DNA of 23,489 bases from an uncultured Clostridium sp. (lineage in GTDB: Bacteria > Bacillota > Clostridia > TANB77 > CAG-508): positions 1-23,489 of the forward strand of contig USQA01000004.1 of assembly GCA_900556695.1 (NCBI GenBank), written 5' to 3'. A program made the position numbers and the translations under genes. The notes under the pieces were generated by a model, which was given only the letters and a program-made list of their open reading frames with translations, had not been told where the DNA came from and did not search any database. Of this stretch, positions 1 to 7,382 are shown in pieces. Numbering within the stretch: position 1 is the first letter of the stretch; every line of letters begins with the position of its first letter.

Positions 1-54
1 ACACCATTTGATTATACATCTTGGTTATATAAACAATATGGAATAGGTCAATAA
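1..54 (+). CDS. C-terminal end of a cyclophilin-type peptidyl-prolyl isomerase (partial)
   Basis: Frame 1 reads 17 codons and a TAA stop, ending TPFDYTSWLYKQYGIGQ. The complete cyclophilin at 22555-23346 ends with nearly the same residues (TPFDYTSWMYKQYG), and the first 45 bases differ at only about three positions. The gene that runs in from the left is therefore very probably a paralogue of that membrane-anchored isomerase. Only the tail beyond the catalytic domain is visible, so activity cannot be judged. It is followed at once by an interspersed GGGACG-type repeat. Confidence 0.75.
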   Translation, partial: TPFDYTSWLYKQYGIGQ

Positions 55-60
55 AATTTC

Positions 61-87
61 TGTCAATAGGGACGCCCCTTTTTGACA
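61..87. repeat. GGGACG-type interspersed repeat, copy 1
   Basis: The sequence has the form TGTCA-(A)TAGGGACGCCCC-TTTTTGACA, with TGTCA and TGACA inverted at the ends. Two related copies lie at 22474-22501 and 22507-22531 (TTGCCA...GGGACGGACC...TTTTTGACA). It is far more GC-rich than its surroundings. Similar GGGACGGTCC-type palindromic repeats are scattered through many Firmicutes genomes; that statement is from general knowledge, not from a search. Confidence 0.6.
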
Positions 88-148
88 TTTTTGACAGAAA
101 ATTAGCTACAGTTCAGTAAAAATTAATGTCAAGTAAAAAAATTAGAAA

Positions 149-177
149 AACACTTGCCAAATAAAAAGGCAAGTGTT
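149..177. promoter_or_regulatory. Perfect 10-bp inverted repeat overlapping the pyrG promoter
   Basis: AACACTTGCC (149-158) and GGCAAGTGTT (168-177) are perfect inverted copies around a 9-base spacer. The palindrome covers the -35 element, the spacer and the first base of the -10 of the predicted pyrG promoter, which is the place expected for a repressor operator. Read on the minus strand it is a hairpin followed by TTTTTCTAATTTTTTT, so it could instead be a terminator for antisense transcripts. On the plus strand there is no U-tract after it. Confidence 0.5.
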
Positions 178-182
178 AAAAT
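154..182 (+). promoter_or_regulatory. Predicted sigma-A promoter of pyrG
   Basis: TTGCCA (154-159), a 17-base spacer, then TAAAAT (177-182). Each hexamer is one mismatch from consensus. Transcription would start near 189-190, so the transcript begins directly with the terminator-like hairpin at 190-228. Confidence 0.55.
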
Positions 183-189
183 AATAATA

Positions 190-240
190 GATTAAAAAAA
201 AACCGATTTTGCAGGAATTTTTTTAATCTTTTTTTATTTT
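190..240 (+). terminator. Hairpin plus U-tract in the pyrG leader (attenuator candidate)
   Basis: GATTAAAAAAA (190-200) pairs perfectly with TTTTTTTAATC (218-228), and a T-rich run 229-240 follows. With the promoter at 154-182 the hairpin is the very first part of the transcript. An intrinsic terminator at the 5' end is the layout of CTP-sensing pyrG attenuators in Bacillus and Lactococcus, but the G-run those use is absent; here a run of nine A is followed by CC. It may also simply end transcripts coming from the upstream isomerase gene. Confidence 0.55.
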
Positions 241-289
241 GAAAAGATAATTTGATAAACCTGTAATAGATGTTTTGATAGGAGGAAAA

Positions 290-1888
290 ATGAACACAAA
301 ATATATTTTTGTAACAGGTGGAGTTGTATCAGGATTAGGAAAAGGAATAACAGCAGCATCTTTGGGAAGATTGTTAAAAAATAGAGGATATAAAGTTACA
401 ATTCAAAAATTTGATCCATATATAAATGTAGATCCAGGTACAATGAATCCATACGAACATGGAGAAGTATTTGTAACAGATGATGGAGCAGAGACAGATT
501 TAGACTTAGGACATTATGAAAGATTTATAGATGAAAACTTAACAAAAAATTCTAGTGTTACAATGGGAAGAGTATATTCAAATGTTATAGAGAAAGAAAG
601 AAGAGGAGACTATTTAGGAAAAACAGTTCAAGTAATTCCTCATATTACTAATGAAATAAAAGAAAAAATATATGGATTTGAAGGTACAGACACAGATATA
701 GTTATAACAGAAATAGGTGGAACAATAGGAGATATAGAGGGACTGTCAATAATTGAAGCAATAAGACAAGTTGGTCTAGAAAAAAATCCTGAAGATGTTA
801 TGTATATACATGTAACATTACTTCCATATATATTTGGTTCAAATGAAATAAAATCAAAACCAACTCAACATTCTGTAAAAGAACTTCAAAGTTTGGGAAT
901 TAAACCAGATGTATTAGTATGTAGAACAGAGCAAGAAATACCAGAAAATATAAGAGAAAAATTATCATTATTTTGCAATGTAAGGAAAACAAGTGTAATA
1001 CAAAATAAAACAGCAGATTGCTTATATGCAGTTCCATTAATGCTTGAAGAAGAGGGACTAGCCAGAGAAGTATGTAACCATTTAAAATTAGATAAATATA
1101 TTCCAGATAATAAAAAATGGGAAGAAATGATTGAAAACATTAGAAAAATAGACCCAGAAAAAAAGGTAAATATAGCGATAGTAGGAAAATACATAAAATT
1201 AGAGGATTCATATATATCTGTTATAGAAAGTTTATATCATGCAGGATTTGCAAATAATGTAAAAGTTAAAGTACAATTAGTAGATTCAGAGACAATTACA
1301 AAAGAAAATGTAGCAGAAAAATTATCAAGATTTGATGGAGTAGTAGTTCCGGGAGGATTTGGAAATAGAGGAATAGAAGGAAAGATAGAGACAATAAAAT
1401 ATGTAAGAGAAAATAAAATCCCATTTTTAGGAATATGCTTAGGAATGCAAATGGCAGTTGTAGAGTTTGCAAGAAATGTATTAAAATTAAAAGATGCAAA
1501 TTCAGCAGAATTTGACGAAAATACAAAAAATCCATTGATTCATATCATGGAAGAACAAAAAGGAATAGACAAAAAAGGTGGAACAATGAGATTAGGAGCA
1601 TATCCATGTGTATTAAAAGAAGGAACTTTAGCAAGTAAAGTATATGGAAAAAGTGAAATTTCAGAAAGACATCGCCATCGTTTTGAATACAATAATGATT
1701 ACAGAGAAAAATTAGAAAAAGCAGGTTTAAAGATTTCTGGAACATCACCTGATGGACTATTAGTAGAAATAGTAGAAATTCCAGAACATCCATACTTTAT
1801 AGCAGGACAATTTCATCCAGAATTAAAATCAAGACCAAATAATCCAGCACCATTGTTTGTGGGATTAATAAAGGCTTGTTTGCATTAA
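290..1888 (+). CDS. pyrG: CTP synthase
   Basis: Makes CTP from UTP, ATP and glutamine in the cytoplasm. The 532-residue product has the usual two parts. The N-terminal synthetase domain opens with the P-loop region KYIFVTGGVVSGLGKG and contains TDLDLGHYERF. The C-terminal class I glutamine amidotransferase domain has the nucleophile in GICLGMQ (Cys about 383), HRHRFEY, and the His-Glu pair in GQFHPE. The length matches the family (about 535). The ATG at 290 is chosen because AGGAGG (280-285) sits just before it and MNTKYIFVTGG is where the family begins; a TTG at 275 would place the RBS inside the gene. It is probably monocistronic, since the next gene is a tRNA with its own promoter. The leader carries an attenuator-like hairpin. 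Confidence 0.97.
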   Translation: MNTKYIFVTGGVVSGLGKGITAASLGRLLKNRGYKVTIQKFDPYINVDPGTMNPYEHGEVFVTDDGAETDLDLGHYERFIDENLTKNSSVTMGRVYSNVIEKERRGDYLGKTVQVIPHITNEIKEKIYGFEGTDTDIVITEIGGTIGDIEGLSIIEAIRQVGLEKNPEDVMYIHVTLLPYIFGSNEIKSKPTQHSVKELQSLGIKPDVLVCRTEQEIPENIREKLSLFCNVRKTSVIQNKTADCLYAVPLMLEEEGLAREVCNHLKLDKYIPDNKKWEEMIENIRKIDPEKKVNIAIVGKYIKLEDSYISVIESLYHAGFANNVKVKVQLVDSETITKENVAEKLSRFDGVVVPGGFGNRGIEGKIETIKYVRENKIPFLGICLGMQMAVVEFARNVLKLKDANSAEFDENTKNPLIHIMEEQKGIDKKGGTMRLGAYPCVLKEGTLASKVYGKSEISERHRHRFEYNNDYREKLEKAGLKISGTSPDGLLVEIVEIPEHPYFIAGQFHPELKSRPNNPAPLFVGLIKACLH

Positions 1889-1955
1889 TAAATATTTTTA
1901 AAAAAATAAGTAAAAAAATAAATATAAATAAATTGGAAAAAATTAAATAAATGTA

Positions 1956-1984
1956 TTGACAAAATAATAAAAAACATTTATAAT
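1956..1984 (+). promoter_or_regulatory. Consensus sigma-A promoter of the tRNA-Gly gene
   Basis: TTGACA (1956-1961), exactly 17 bases, then TATAAT (1979-1984): a perfect match in both hexamers. The start would be near 1991, about 19 bases before the mature tRNA. Such strength suits a stable RNA gene. Confidence 0.85.
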
Positions 1985-2009
1985 CTATAATTGTCAGGAG
2001 GAAAAATAT

Positions 2010-2083
<74 letters not shown>

Positions 2084-2093
2084 TAAAAAACAG

Positions 2094-2124
2094 CTCACGG
2101 ACTAATTAAAGTTCGTGAGTTTTT
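2094..2124. terminator. Bidirectional intrinsic terminator
   Basis: CTCACGGAC (2094-2102) pairs with GTTCGTGAG (2111-2119) with one G-T pair and an 8-base loop, followed by TTTTT. Upstream is a run of A (2085-2090), so the minus strand also has a U-tract. It serves the tRNA from the left and the convergent acetyltransferase gene from the right. Confidence 0.85.
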
Positions 2125-2157
2125 ATCTTATATAAGACTTAATTTATAATAATTTTT

Positions 2158-2760
2158 CTATAATTTCTTTTCATATATAAATGCTTTTTCAGTATATTCA
2201 TTTCCAAGTTGTCCTATTTCTTTATTTTCAACTATTGTTTCATATACTTTTTTGCATCCTAATTTTTCATAAAACTTATAATTACATGACTCATCTGTTA
2301 ATATTTGAAGATTTTTCATGTTATCCTTTTTAGCAAGCTCAAACACATCTAATAATAATTTTTCACCTATTTTCTGTCCTCTATAATCTCTGTCAACTAT
2401 TAATATAGAAACCTCTCCATCAAAATGTTTTTTTAATTCTTCTGGAGTATAATTGTAGTTGCTTTCATATTCTTTAAATGCCTTTAAATTTTTTATACTT
2501 TTGCTTTTATATAACCTATTTTTAATAAATTTATAAAATTTCTTACGCAATTTATATTTAGTTGAAGAATTTTTAGAATAACCACAAAATCCTATAAGTT
2601 TATTTCCATCTTTATATTTTATTATTTTTTCACTTTCCTGTAAAATATCAACTAAATATATCCAAGTACAAATGTCGCTATCAGTTTCAGCTTCTTTTTT
2701 TCCTAAATTCCATTCGTTGCTTAATAGTTTTACAGCTTGTTTCATTTCATTATAATTCAT
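2158..2760 (-). CDS. GNAT-family N-acetyltransferase
   Basis: Transfers an acyl group from acyl-CoA to an unknown amine. The 200-residue protein has the GNAT acetyl-CoA-binding signature in its C-terminal half: IVDRDYRGQKIGEKLL, i.e. the R/Q-x-x-G-x-G/A pattern as RGQKIG, then a helix and YKFYEKLGCKKVYE, the usual last strand-helix-strand. The N-terminal 110 residues are less typical and rich in Lys and Tyr. The start has GGAG (2767-2770) six bases upstream. It lies 79 bases downstream of the minus-strand gene at 2840-3784 and may share its transcript; the shared terminator at 2094-2124 ends it. The substrate cannot be told from sequence. Confidence 0.85.
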   Translation of the reverse strand: MNYNEMKQAVKLLSNEWNLGKKEAETDSDICTWIYLVDILQESEKIIKYKDGNKLIGFCGYSKNSSTKYKLRKKFYKFIKNRLYKSKSIKNLKAFKEYESNYNYTPEELKKHFDGEVSILIVDRDYRGQKIGEKLLLDVFELAKKDNMKNLQILTDESCNYKFYEKLGCKKVYETIVENKEIGQLGNEYTEKAFIYEKKL

Positions 2761-2839
2761 TTTTTACTCCATTATTATCTAATTTTTATTATTCTAAACT
2801 AATTTTTGCTTTTGTATTAAATATTTAAAATATTAAAAC

Positions 2840-3784
2840 TTAATAAAAATCAACATTCCATTTTGGTGGATAAATATATTCAATTTTATCTTTTTTAGGA
2901 ATATAATGTTTTTTTATTTTAGTTCTATTAGATTTTAAATCAGGAAAAGCCTTTCTACAGTATTTATCTAATTCACAAAAAATATTTTGACAATCTATTA
3001 ATTGCAAAGGTCTGTTACCAATTCTTTTAAAATCTAAATTAAGTCTTTTAAATTCTTCTTCTTGATGCTTAAACATATATTTAATAATATCTTCATTACT
3101 CATTTTGCCTTTATCAATAAAACACTTTTTAATTCCACGAAGTGATCCTGGTCCAGCGACTGTAAATTCATTTTCTTTCCAATCTACAACTTCACTATAA
3201 TTAATATCAGTTACTAATTGATAAGCCATAAAGTTTCCTATTAGGGGATAACTTTTAATTATATTGAATGCTTCTTCCATAGTTTTGCATGTAACAATTC
3301 TATCTTGCATTTTATCTTCATTAAACATTTTATTAAGTAATGCTAAATGATTATCATGTTTTCTATCATAGCCAAAAGCTTTGTTGGCGCAACTTATATA
3401 AGCGTCATTATAAATTTTTATGTTATTAGATATAGCATTTTCTAGTACTTTAGAATATTTTTTTATATTGAATGTTTTTAAAGTAATATCTTCAAAATTA
3501 TTTAATAATAACTCCCAAGTGGATTCTTTATTGAATAATTTAAATAATAATATTCTAAAAAGCATATCTTCATCAGAATACTTTTTATCATTATATATAA
3601 CATTTTTTAATAAATACTGGCTAACTCTATCATTAACTCTATAGCTATTACAAAATTTATATTCTTGCAATATAGAGTCTTTTGTCCAGGGAGCCGATTC
3701 ATTATTCAATTTTTTTATAAATATATTTTGTCTTTCACAAGCAAAATACCAATATAAATTATATATTTCTTGTCTTTTTTTCAT
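2840..3784 (-). CDS. Helical-domain protein of the 5-hydroxymethyl-dU DNA kinase-associated family
   Basis: A 314-residue protein with a conserved block at the N-terminus: YWYFACERQNIF, SAPWTKDSILQEYKFCNSYR and VNDRVSQYLLKNVIY. A central HhH-like stretch reads IIKSYPLIGNFMAYQL, then FTVAGPGSLRGIKKCF. The C-terminal signature is QLIDCQNIFCELDKYCRK. From memory, these match the helical domain found in phage 5-hydroxymethyl-deoxyuridine DNA kinases, often annotated 'nucleotide kinase domain-containing protein' and related to thymine-hypermodification proteins. I see no Walker A motif, so this protein is unlikely to be a kinase itself. GAGG (3792-3795) lies seven bases before the start. Its role in a bacterial chromosome is unknown; DNA-base modification, repair or phage defence are possible. 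No other modification gene is nearby. Confidence 0.65.
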   Translation of the reverse strand: MKKRQEIYNLYWYFACERQNIFIKKLNNESAPWTKDSILQEYKFCNSYRVNDRVSQYLLKNVIYNDKKYSDEDMLFRILLFKLFNKESTWELLLNNFEDITLKTFNIKKYSKVLENAISNNIKIYNDAYISCANKAFGYDRKHDNHLALLNKMFNEDKMQDRIVTCKTMEEAFNIIKSYPLIGNFMAYQLVTDINYSEVVDWKENEFTVAGPGSLRGIKKCFIDKGKMSNEDIIKYMFKHQEEEFKRLNLDFKRIGNRPLQLIDCQNIFCELDKYCRKAFPDLKSNRTKIKKHYIPKKDKIEYIYPPKWNVDFY

Positions 3785-3829
3785 AGTATAACCTCATATA
3801 TATATTTGTTTAAGCTAATTTATAGCTAT

Positions 3830-3858
3830 ATTTTAACATTAGAAAGTTGTTTTATCAA
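3830..3858 (-). promoter_or_regulatory. Predicted promoter for the minus-strand genes
   Basis: On the minus strand, TTGATA (3858-3853), 17 bases, then TAAAAT (3835-3830). It is in the right place for the gene starting at 3784. The 3785-4033 intergenic region is divergent and otherwise holds only AT-rich sequence and the plus-strand promoter at 3961-3989. Confidence 0.45.
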
Positions 3859-3960
3859 TAAATTTAGAGATATTAAAAATAAAATTTCACTTATAAAAAG
3901 GTTATATTAAACTAATTTTATAATGTTTTAATTTTTTTATATACAAGCTATGTAAATTAC

Positions 3961-3989
3961 TTGTAAAATTTCATATTTTAGTGTAAAAT
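3961..3989 (+). promoter_or_regulatory. Predicted promoter of the FemAB-alr-DUF1189-ftsH block
   Basis: TTGTAA (3961-3966), 17 bases, TAAAAT (3984-3989). The start would be near 3996, giving a leader of about 38 bases with AGGAGG at 4015-4020. Confidence 0.5.
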
Positions 3990-4033
3990 ACCAATATATT
4001 GTAAATAATAAAATAGGAGGAATAAATAAAACC

Positions 4034-5098
4034 ATGAGATTCGTAGAAGATGAAGAGTCGAAACAAAAATACAAGAAATTTTTAGAAAGTAACGAAAGAT
4101 GTAATTTCCAACAATCATTAGAATGGGCAGAAGTTAAAAAGCCAAACTGGAAACCAGAAGTAATATTAGCAGAAGACGAAGATGGGAATATAACAGGTTC
4201 ATTATGTGTGTGGATTAGAAAAATGCCTATATTTGGAAATATAATGTATTCATCAAGAGGCCCAGTATGTGACATACATGATATTGGAATAATGAAACAA
4301 TTAACAGATGGAGCAAAAGAACTTGCAAAAAAATACAATGCAATAGTATTAAGAATGGAACCAGACATATTAAGTAAAGATGAAACATTTAGAGATATTG
4401 TAACAAATTTAGGATATAAAATAAAAGATGATGCCAAAGATTTTAAAGATGAAATACAACCAAGATACGTATTTAGATTAGATATAAAAGATAAAACAGA
4501 AGAAGAAGTTATGGCAGGGTTTAAACAAAAATGGAGATATAACATAAGATTAGCAGGAAGAAAAGGAGTAACAGTAAAAGAAGGAACAAAAGAAGATTTA
4601 AAAGACTTCCATAAAATTATGATAGAAACAGGTGCAAGAGACGGATTTATAATTCGTCCATTAGAATATTTTGAAAAAATGTATGACTGTTTAGGTCCAA
4701 AACATATGAAAGTGTTAATGGCATATTATGAAGGAGAACCTATATCAGGAGTTATACCAATCTTTTATGGAAATAAAACATGGTATTTATATGGAGCAAG
4801 TAGTAATAAACATAGAAATCTAATGCCAAATTATTTATTACAATGGGAAATGATAAAAATGGCAATAGAAAGAAAAGATGATGTATATGACTTTAGAGGA
4901 GTATCAGGAGTTGTAGATGAAAATCATCCTCAATATGGATTATATAGATTCAAACAAGGATTTGGAGCAACTTTCACAGAATTTATAGGAGAAGTATATT
5001 ATCCATTTAAACCATTAACATATAAATTATACAGATTTTCAGAAAAAGCATTTAGAACACTAAGACAAATAAAAATGAAATTTAAAAATAAAAAATAG
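4034..5098 (+). CDS. FemAB/FemX-type peptidoglycan branch aminoacyltransferase
   Basis: FemAB proteins use aminoacyl-tRNA to add an amino acid to the lysine (or equivalent) side chain of lipid II, building the peptidoglycan cross-bridge. The 354-residue product has the two-GNAT-domain character of the family: an N-terminal part with FQQSLEWAEVKKPNWKP and RGPVCD, the KQKWRYNIRLAGRKGV stretch that precedes the second half, then LMAYYEGEPISGVIPIFYG, WYLYGASSNKHRNLMPNYLLQWEMI and DFRGVSG...YGLYRFKQGFG. These are typical of Firmicutes FemX-like proteins. The amino acid added cannot be read from sequence; a tRNA-Gly gene 2 kb upstream and an alanine racemase directly downstream are only suggestive. 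The AGGAGG is 13 bases from the ATG, unusually far, but a stop in frame upstream leaves no closer start. Confidence 0.88.
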   Translation: MRFVEDEESKQKYKKFLESNERCNFQQSLEWAEVKKPNWKPEVILAEDEDGNITGSLCVWIRKMPIFGNIMYSSRGPVCDIHDIGIMKQLTDGAKELAKKYNAIVLRMEPDILSKDETFRDIVTNLGYKIKDDAKDFKDEIQPRYVFRLDIKDKTEEEVMAGFKQKWRYNIRLAGRKGVTVKEGTKEDLKDFHKIMIETGARDGFIIRPLEYFEKMYDCLGPKHMKVLMAYYEGEPISGVIPIFYGNKTWYLYGASSNKHRNLMPNYLLQWEMIKMAIERKDDVYDFRGVSGVVDENHPQYGLYRFKQGFGATFTEFIGEVYYPFKPLTYKLYRFSEKAFRTLRQIKMKFKNKK

Positions 5099-5136
5099 TG
5101 AAACAATGAGCCTAAAAAGGCATTAAGGAGAAAAAA

Positions 5137-6255
5137 TTGAATACCTTAGTAATTAATAAAAATGATTTAAGCCATAATATAAAACAAATAAAGAAATATG
5201 CTAATAAAACAGAAAAAGATGATAAAGGAAATTCATTAAAAATAATAGCTGTTGTAAAAGCAAATGGATATGGATTAGGAATAGTAGAATATACTAAATT
5301 TTTAATTGATAATGGAATATCATTTTTTGCTGTTTCAACAGTTGATGAAGCAATAAAATTAAGAGAAGCTGGAATAAAAGAAGAAATACTAATGTTATCA
5401 TCAACAGCAATAGAACAAGATGTGGAAACATTAGTAGACAATAATATTATATTAACATTAGGTTCAAAAGAAGATGCTAAAATAATCGAAAAAATAGGTG
5501 AAAACAAAAATAAAAAAATAAGGGTTCACTTAAAAATAGATACAGGTTTTGGAAGATATGGATTTGTATATAATAACAGAGAAGAAATAATAGAAACAAT
5601 AAAAAATATGAAACATATAAAAATAGAAGGTACATTTTCACATTTTTCTATAAGTTTTTATGATGATAAATATACTAAAAAACAATTTGAAAGATTTATA
5701 AAAGTAATAGAAGTCTTAAAAATGAACGATATTGAAACAGGAATTCTTCATATATGTAATTCTTCAGCATTTGTAAAATTTCCTAATATGCATTTAAATG
5801 CAGTAAGAATTGGATCTGCTTTTTTAGGAAGATTATCATTTAAAAACAACATAGGTTTAAAAAAGATAGCATATTTAGAGTCACAAGTATCTGAAATAAA
5901 AGAACTACCAAAAGGATTTAATATAGGATATTCTAATACATATAAAACAAAAAAAGATACAAAAGTAGCAATAATACCTTGTGGATATATGAATGGGGTT
6001 AATCTAGCAAATAACAGGGACATGTTTAGAACTGTTGATAAAATAAGATATATTGTAAGAGATATAAAAGATTCTGTAAAAAAACAAGCCTTGTATGTAA
6101 AAATAGGAGATTATAATTGCAAAATATTAGGAAGAGTAGGAACTTTTCATATAACTTGTGATATAACAAATAAAAATATTAAAATAGGAGATAAAGTTAT
6201 TTTTAATATAAATCCAAAATTCGTTGATTCTAATATAAGAAGGGAGTATAGATAA
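5137..6255 (+). CDS. alr: Alanine racemase family, divergent
   Basis: A PLP-dependent fold-type III racemase, expected to make D-alanine for peptidoglycan. The 372-residue protein starts at TTG 5137 with AAGGAG six bases upstream. The PLP lysine is in AVVKANGYGLG (Lys41), followed by HLKIDTGFGRYGF, THF-like FSHFSI, CNSSAF and AVRIGSAFLG (Arg224 near the pyridine nitrogen). The second catalytic tyrosine is in NIGYSNTY (Tyr265), before IPCGYMNG. An odd feature is that the usual GRVCMDQxxVDV block reads GRVGTFHITCDIT, so the Met-Asp pair that lines the active-site entrance is replaced, and about 20 residues are inserted before it. It could act on another amino acid such as serine. It follows the FemAB gene by 38 bases, and its stop overlaps the next start (TAATG). 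Confidence 0.85.
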   Translation: MNTLVINKNDLSHNIKQIKKYANKTEKDDKGNSLKIIAVVKANGYGLGIVEYTKFLIDNGISFFAVSTVDEAIKLREAGIKEEILMLSSTAIEQDVETLVDNNIILTLGSKEDAKIIEKIGENKNKKIRVHLKIDTGFGRYGFVYNNREEIIETIKNMKHIKIEGTFSHFSISFYDDKYTKKQFERFIKVIEVLKMNDIETGILHICNSSAFVKFPNMHLNAVRIGSAFLGRLSFKNNIGLKKIAYLESQVSEIKELPKGFNIGYSNTYKTKKDTKVAIIPCGYMNGVNLANNRDMFRTVDKIRYIVRDIKDSVKKQALYVKIGDYNCKILGRVGTFHITCDITNKNIKIGDKVIFNINPKFVDSNIRREYR

Positions 6256-7361
6256 TGAGCGAAGACAACAAAAAAGAAGTTAAAGAACAAAATAATGAAG
6301 AAATAAATATTTTAAAGCCAAATTTCTTTAAAAAGGTATGGTATTCAATTACAAAAATAGAAAAATATCCAGAAATGGCAGCACAAGGACTAGGAAATGC
6401 AATTAAATATATAGCTAAATTAGTTGTTATATTAGCAATTATACTTGGTTTAGGAATAATATATAAAACAAACAATTTAGTACAAGATGGTGCAAATTAT
6501 CTTCAAAATCAATTCCCTGAATTTTCTTATAAAGAAAGCAAACTAAGTGTGAATTCAGAAGATGTAATAACTATAGCTCAAAAAAATTCTATTATAGGAA
6601 AAATTATTGTAGATACTAATACAGATGATGAACAAAAAATTAATGAATATATAAATGATATTAATGAAAATGGACAAGGATGTATTATTTTAAAAAATAA
6701 AGTTATATTAAAAAGTCAAGGAGTAGCAGGAAATATAAATTATGAATATAGTGAAATATTTAGTCAAATAGGAATAACAGAATTTACAAAACAAGATGTT
6801 ATTAACTATGCTCATAGCTCACAAATTATTAATTTATATGCTAGTGAATTCTTAACAGTATTTGTTTATAGTTTTATTATGTATTTCCTTACAACACTTT
6901 CAAATGCCGTATTTTTAAGCTTGTTTGGATATTTAACTACATGGATTGCGAAAATAAAAATGAGATTTGTAGCTATATTTAATATGGCAGTATATGCACT
7001 TACTTTATCTACAATATTAAATATAATATATATAGCTATAAATATATTTGTTAAATTTAATATGCAATATTTCCAAGTAATGTATATAGCAGTAGCAGCT
7101 ATTTATTTAGTAGCAGCAATATTTATATTAAAAGTAGATTTTACAAAGAAGCAAGCAGAATTAATGAAAATAGTTGAAGCACAAGAACTAGTAAAAAAAC
7201 AGTTAGAAGAAAAAGAGGAAGAAGAAACTAGAAAAAAAGAAAAAGAACAACAAGAAAAGAAAGATAAAGAAACACAAAAACCAAAATCTAAGGAAAAGAA
7301 AGATAAAAAAGAAAAGGAAGATAATAATGCAGGAGAAGAGCCAGAAGGTTCTAATGCTTAG
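6255..7361 (+). CDS. DUF1189-like integral membrane protein
   Basis: The function is unknown. The 368-residue protein has a cytoplasmic-looking start with FFKKVWYSITKIEKYPEMA, a first membrane segment at about 51-70, an extracytoplasmic stretch of about 125 residues (including VNSEDVITIAQKNSIIGKIIVD), then four hydrophobic segments at about 198-292. The last 70 residues are almost wholly Lys and Glu. This order matches the DUF1189 family, whose members often sit near sugar-uptake or envelope genes. The ATG overlaps the alr stop by one base and has GGGAG upstream, so the two are translationally coupled. FtsH starts 22 bases downstream, so it may be a partner or substrate of that protease; that is inference from position only. 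Confidence 0.75.
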   Translation: MSEDNKKEVKEQNNEEINILKPNFFKKVWYSITKIEKYPEMAAQGLGNAIKYIAKLVVILAIILGLGIIYKTNNLVQDGANYLQNQFPEFSYKESKLSVNSEDVITIAQKNSIIGKIIVDTNTDDEQKINEYINDINENGQGCIILKNKVILKSQGVAGNINYEYSEIFSQIGITEFTKQDVINYAHSSQIINLYASEFLTVFVYSFIMYFLTTLSNAVFLSLFGYLTTWIAKIKMRFVAIFNMAVYALTLSTILNIIYIAINIFVKFNMQYFQVMYIAVAAIYLVAAIFILKVDFTKKQAELMKIVEAQELVKKQLEEKEEEETRKKEKEQQEKKDKETQKPKSKEKKDKKEKEDNNAGEEPEGSNA

Positions 7362-7382
7362 AGGATGTAGAAAGGAGTAAAA

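Noticed and set aside
275..289. TTG at 275 as the pyrG start
   Set aside because: It would place the AGGAGG ribosome binding site inside the gene; the ATG at 290 fits the family start and the RBS spacing.
3937..4545. A 202-codon open frame on the minus strand opposite the FemAB gene, and similar antisense frames opposite alr, ftsH, recN, eno and others
   Set aside because: They lie opposite well-conserved genes, have Ser/Phe/Leu-rich low-complexity products expected from antisense of A-rich coding DNA, and lack family motifs.
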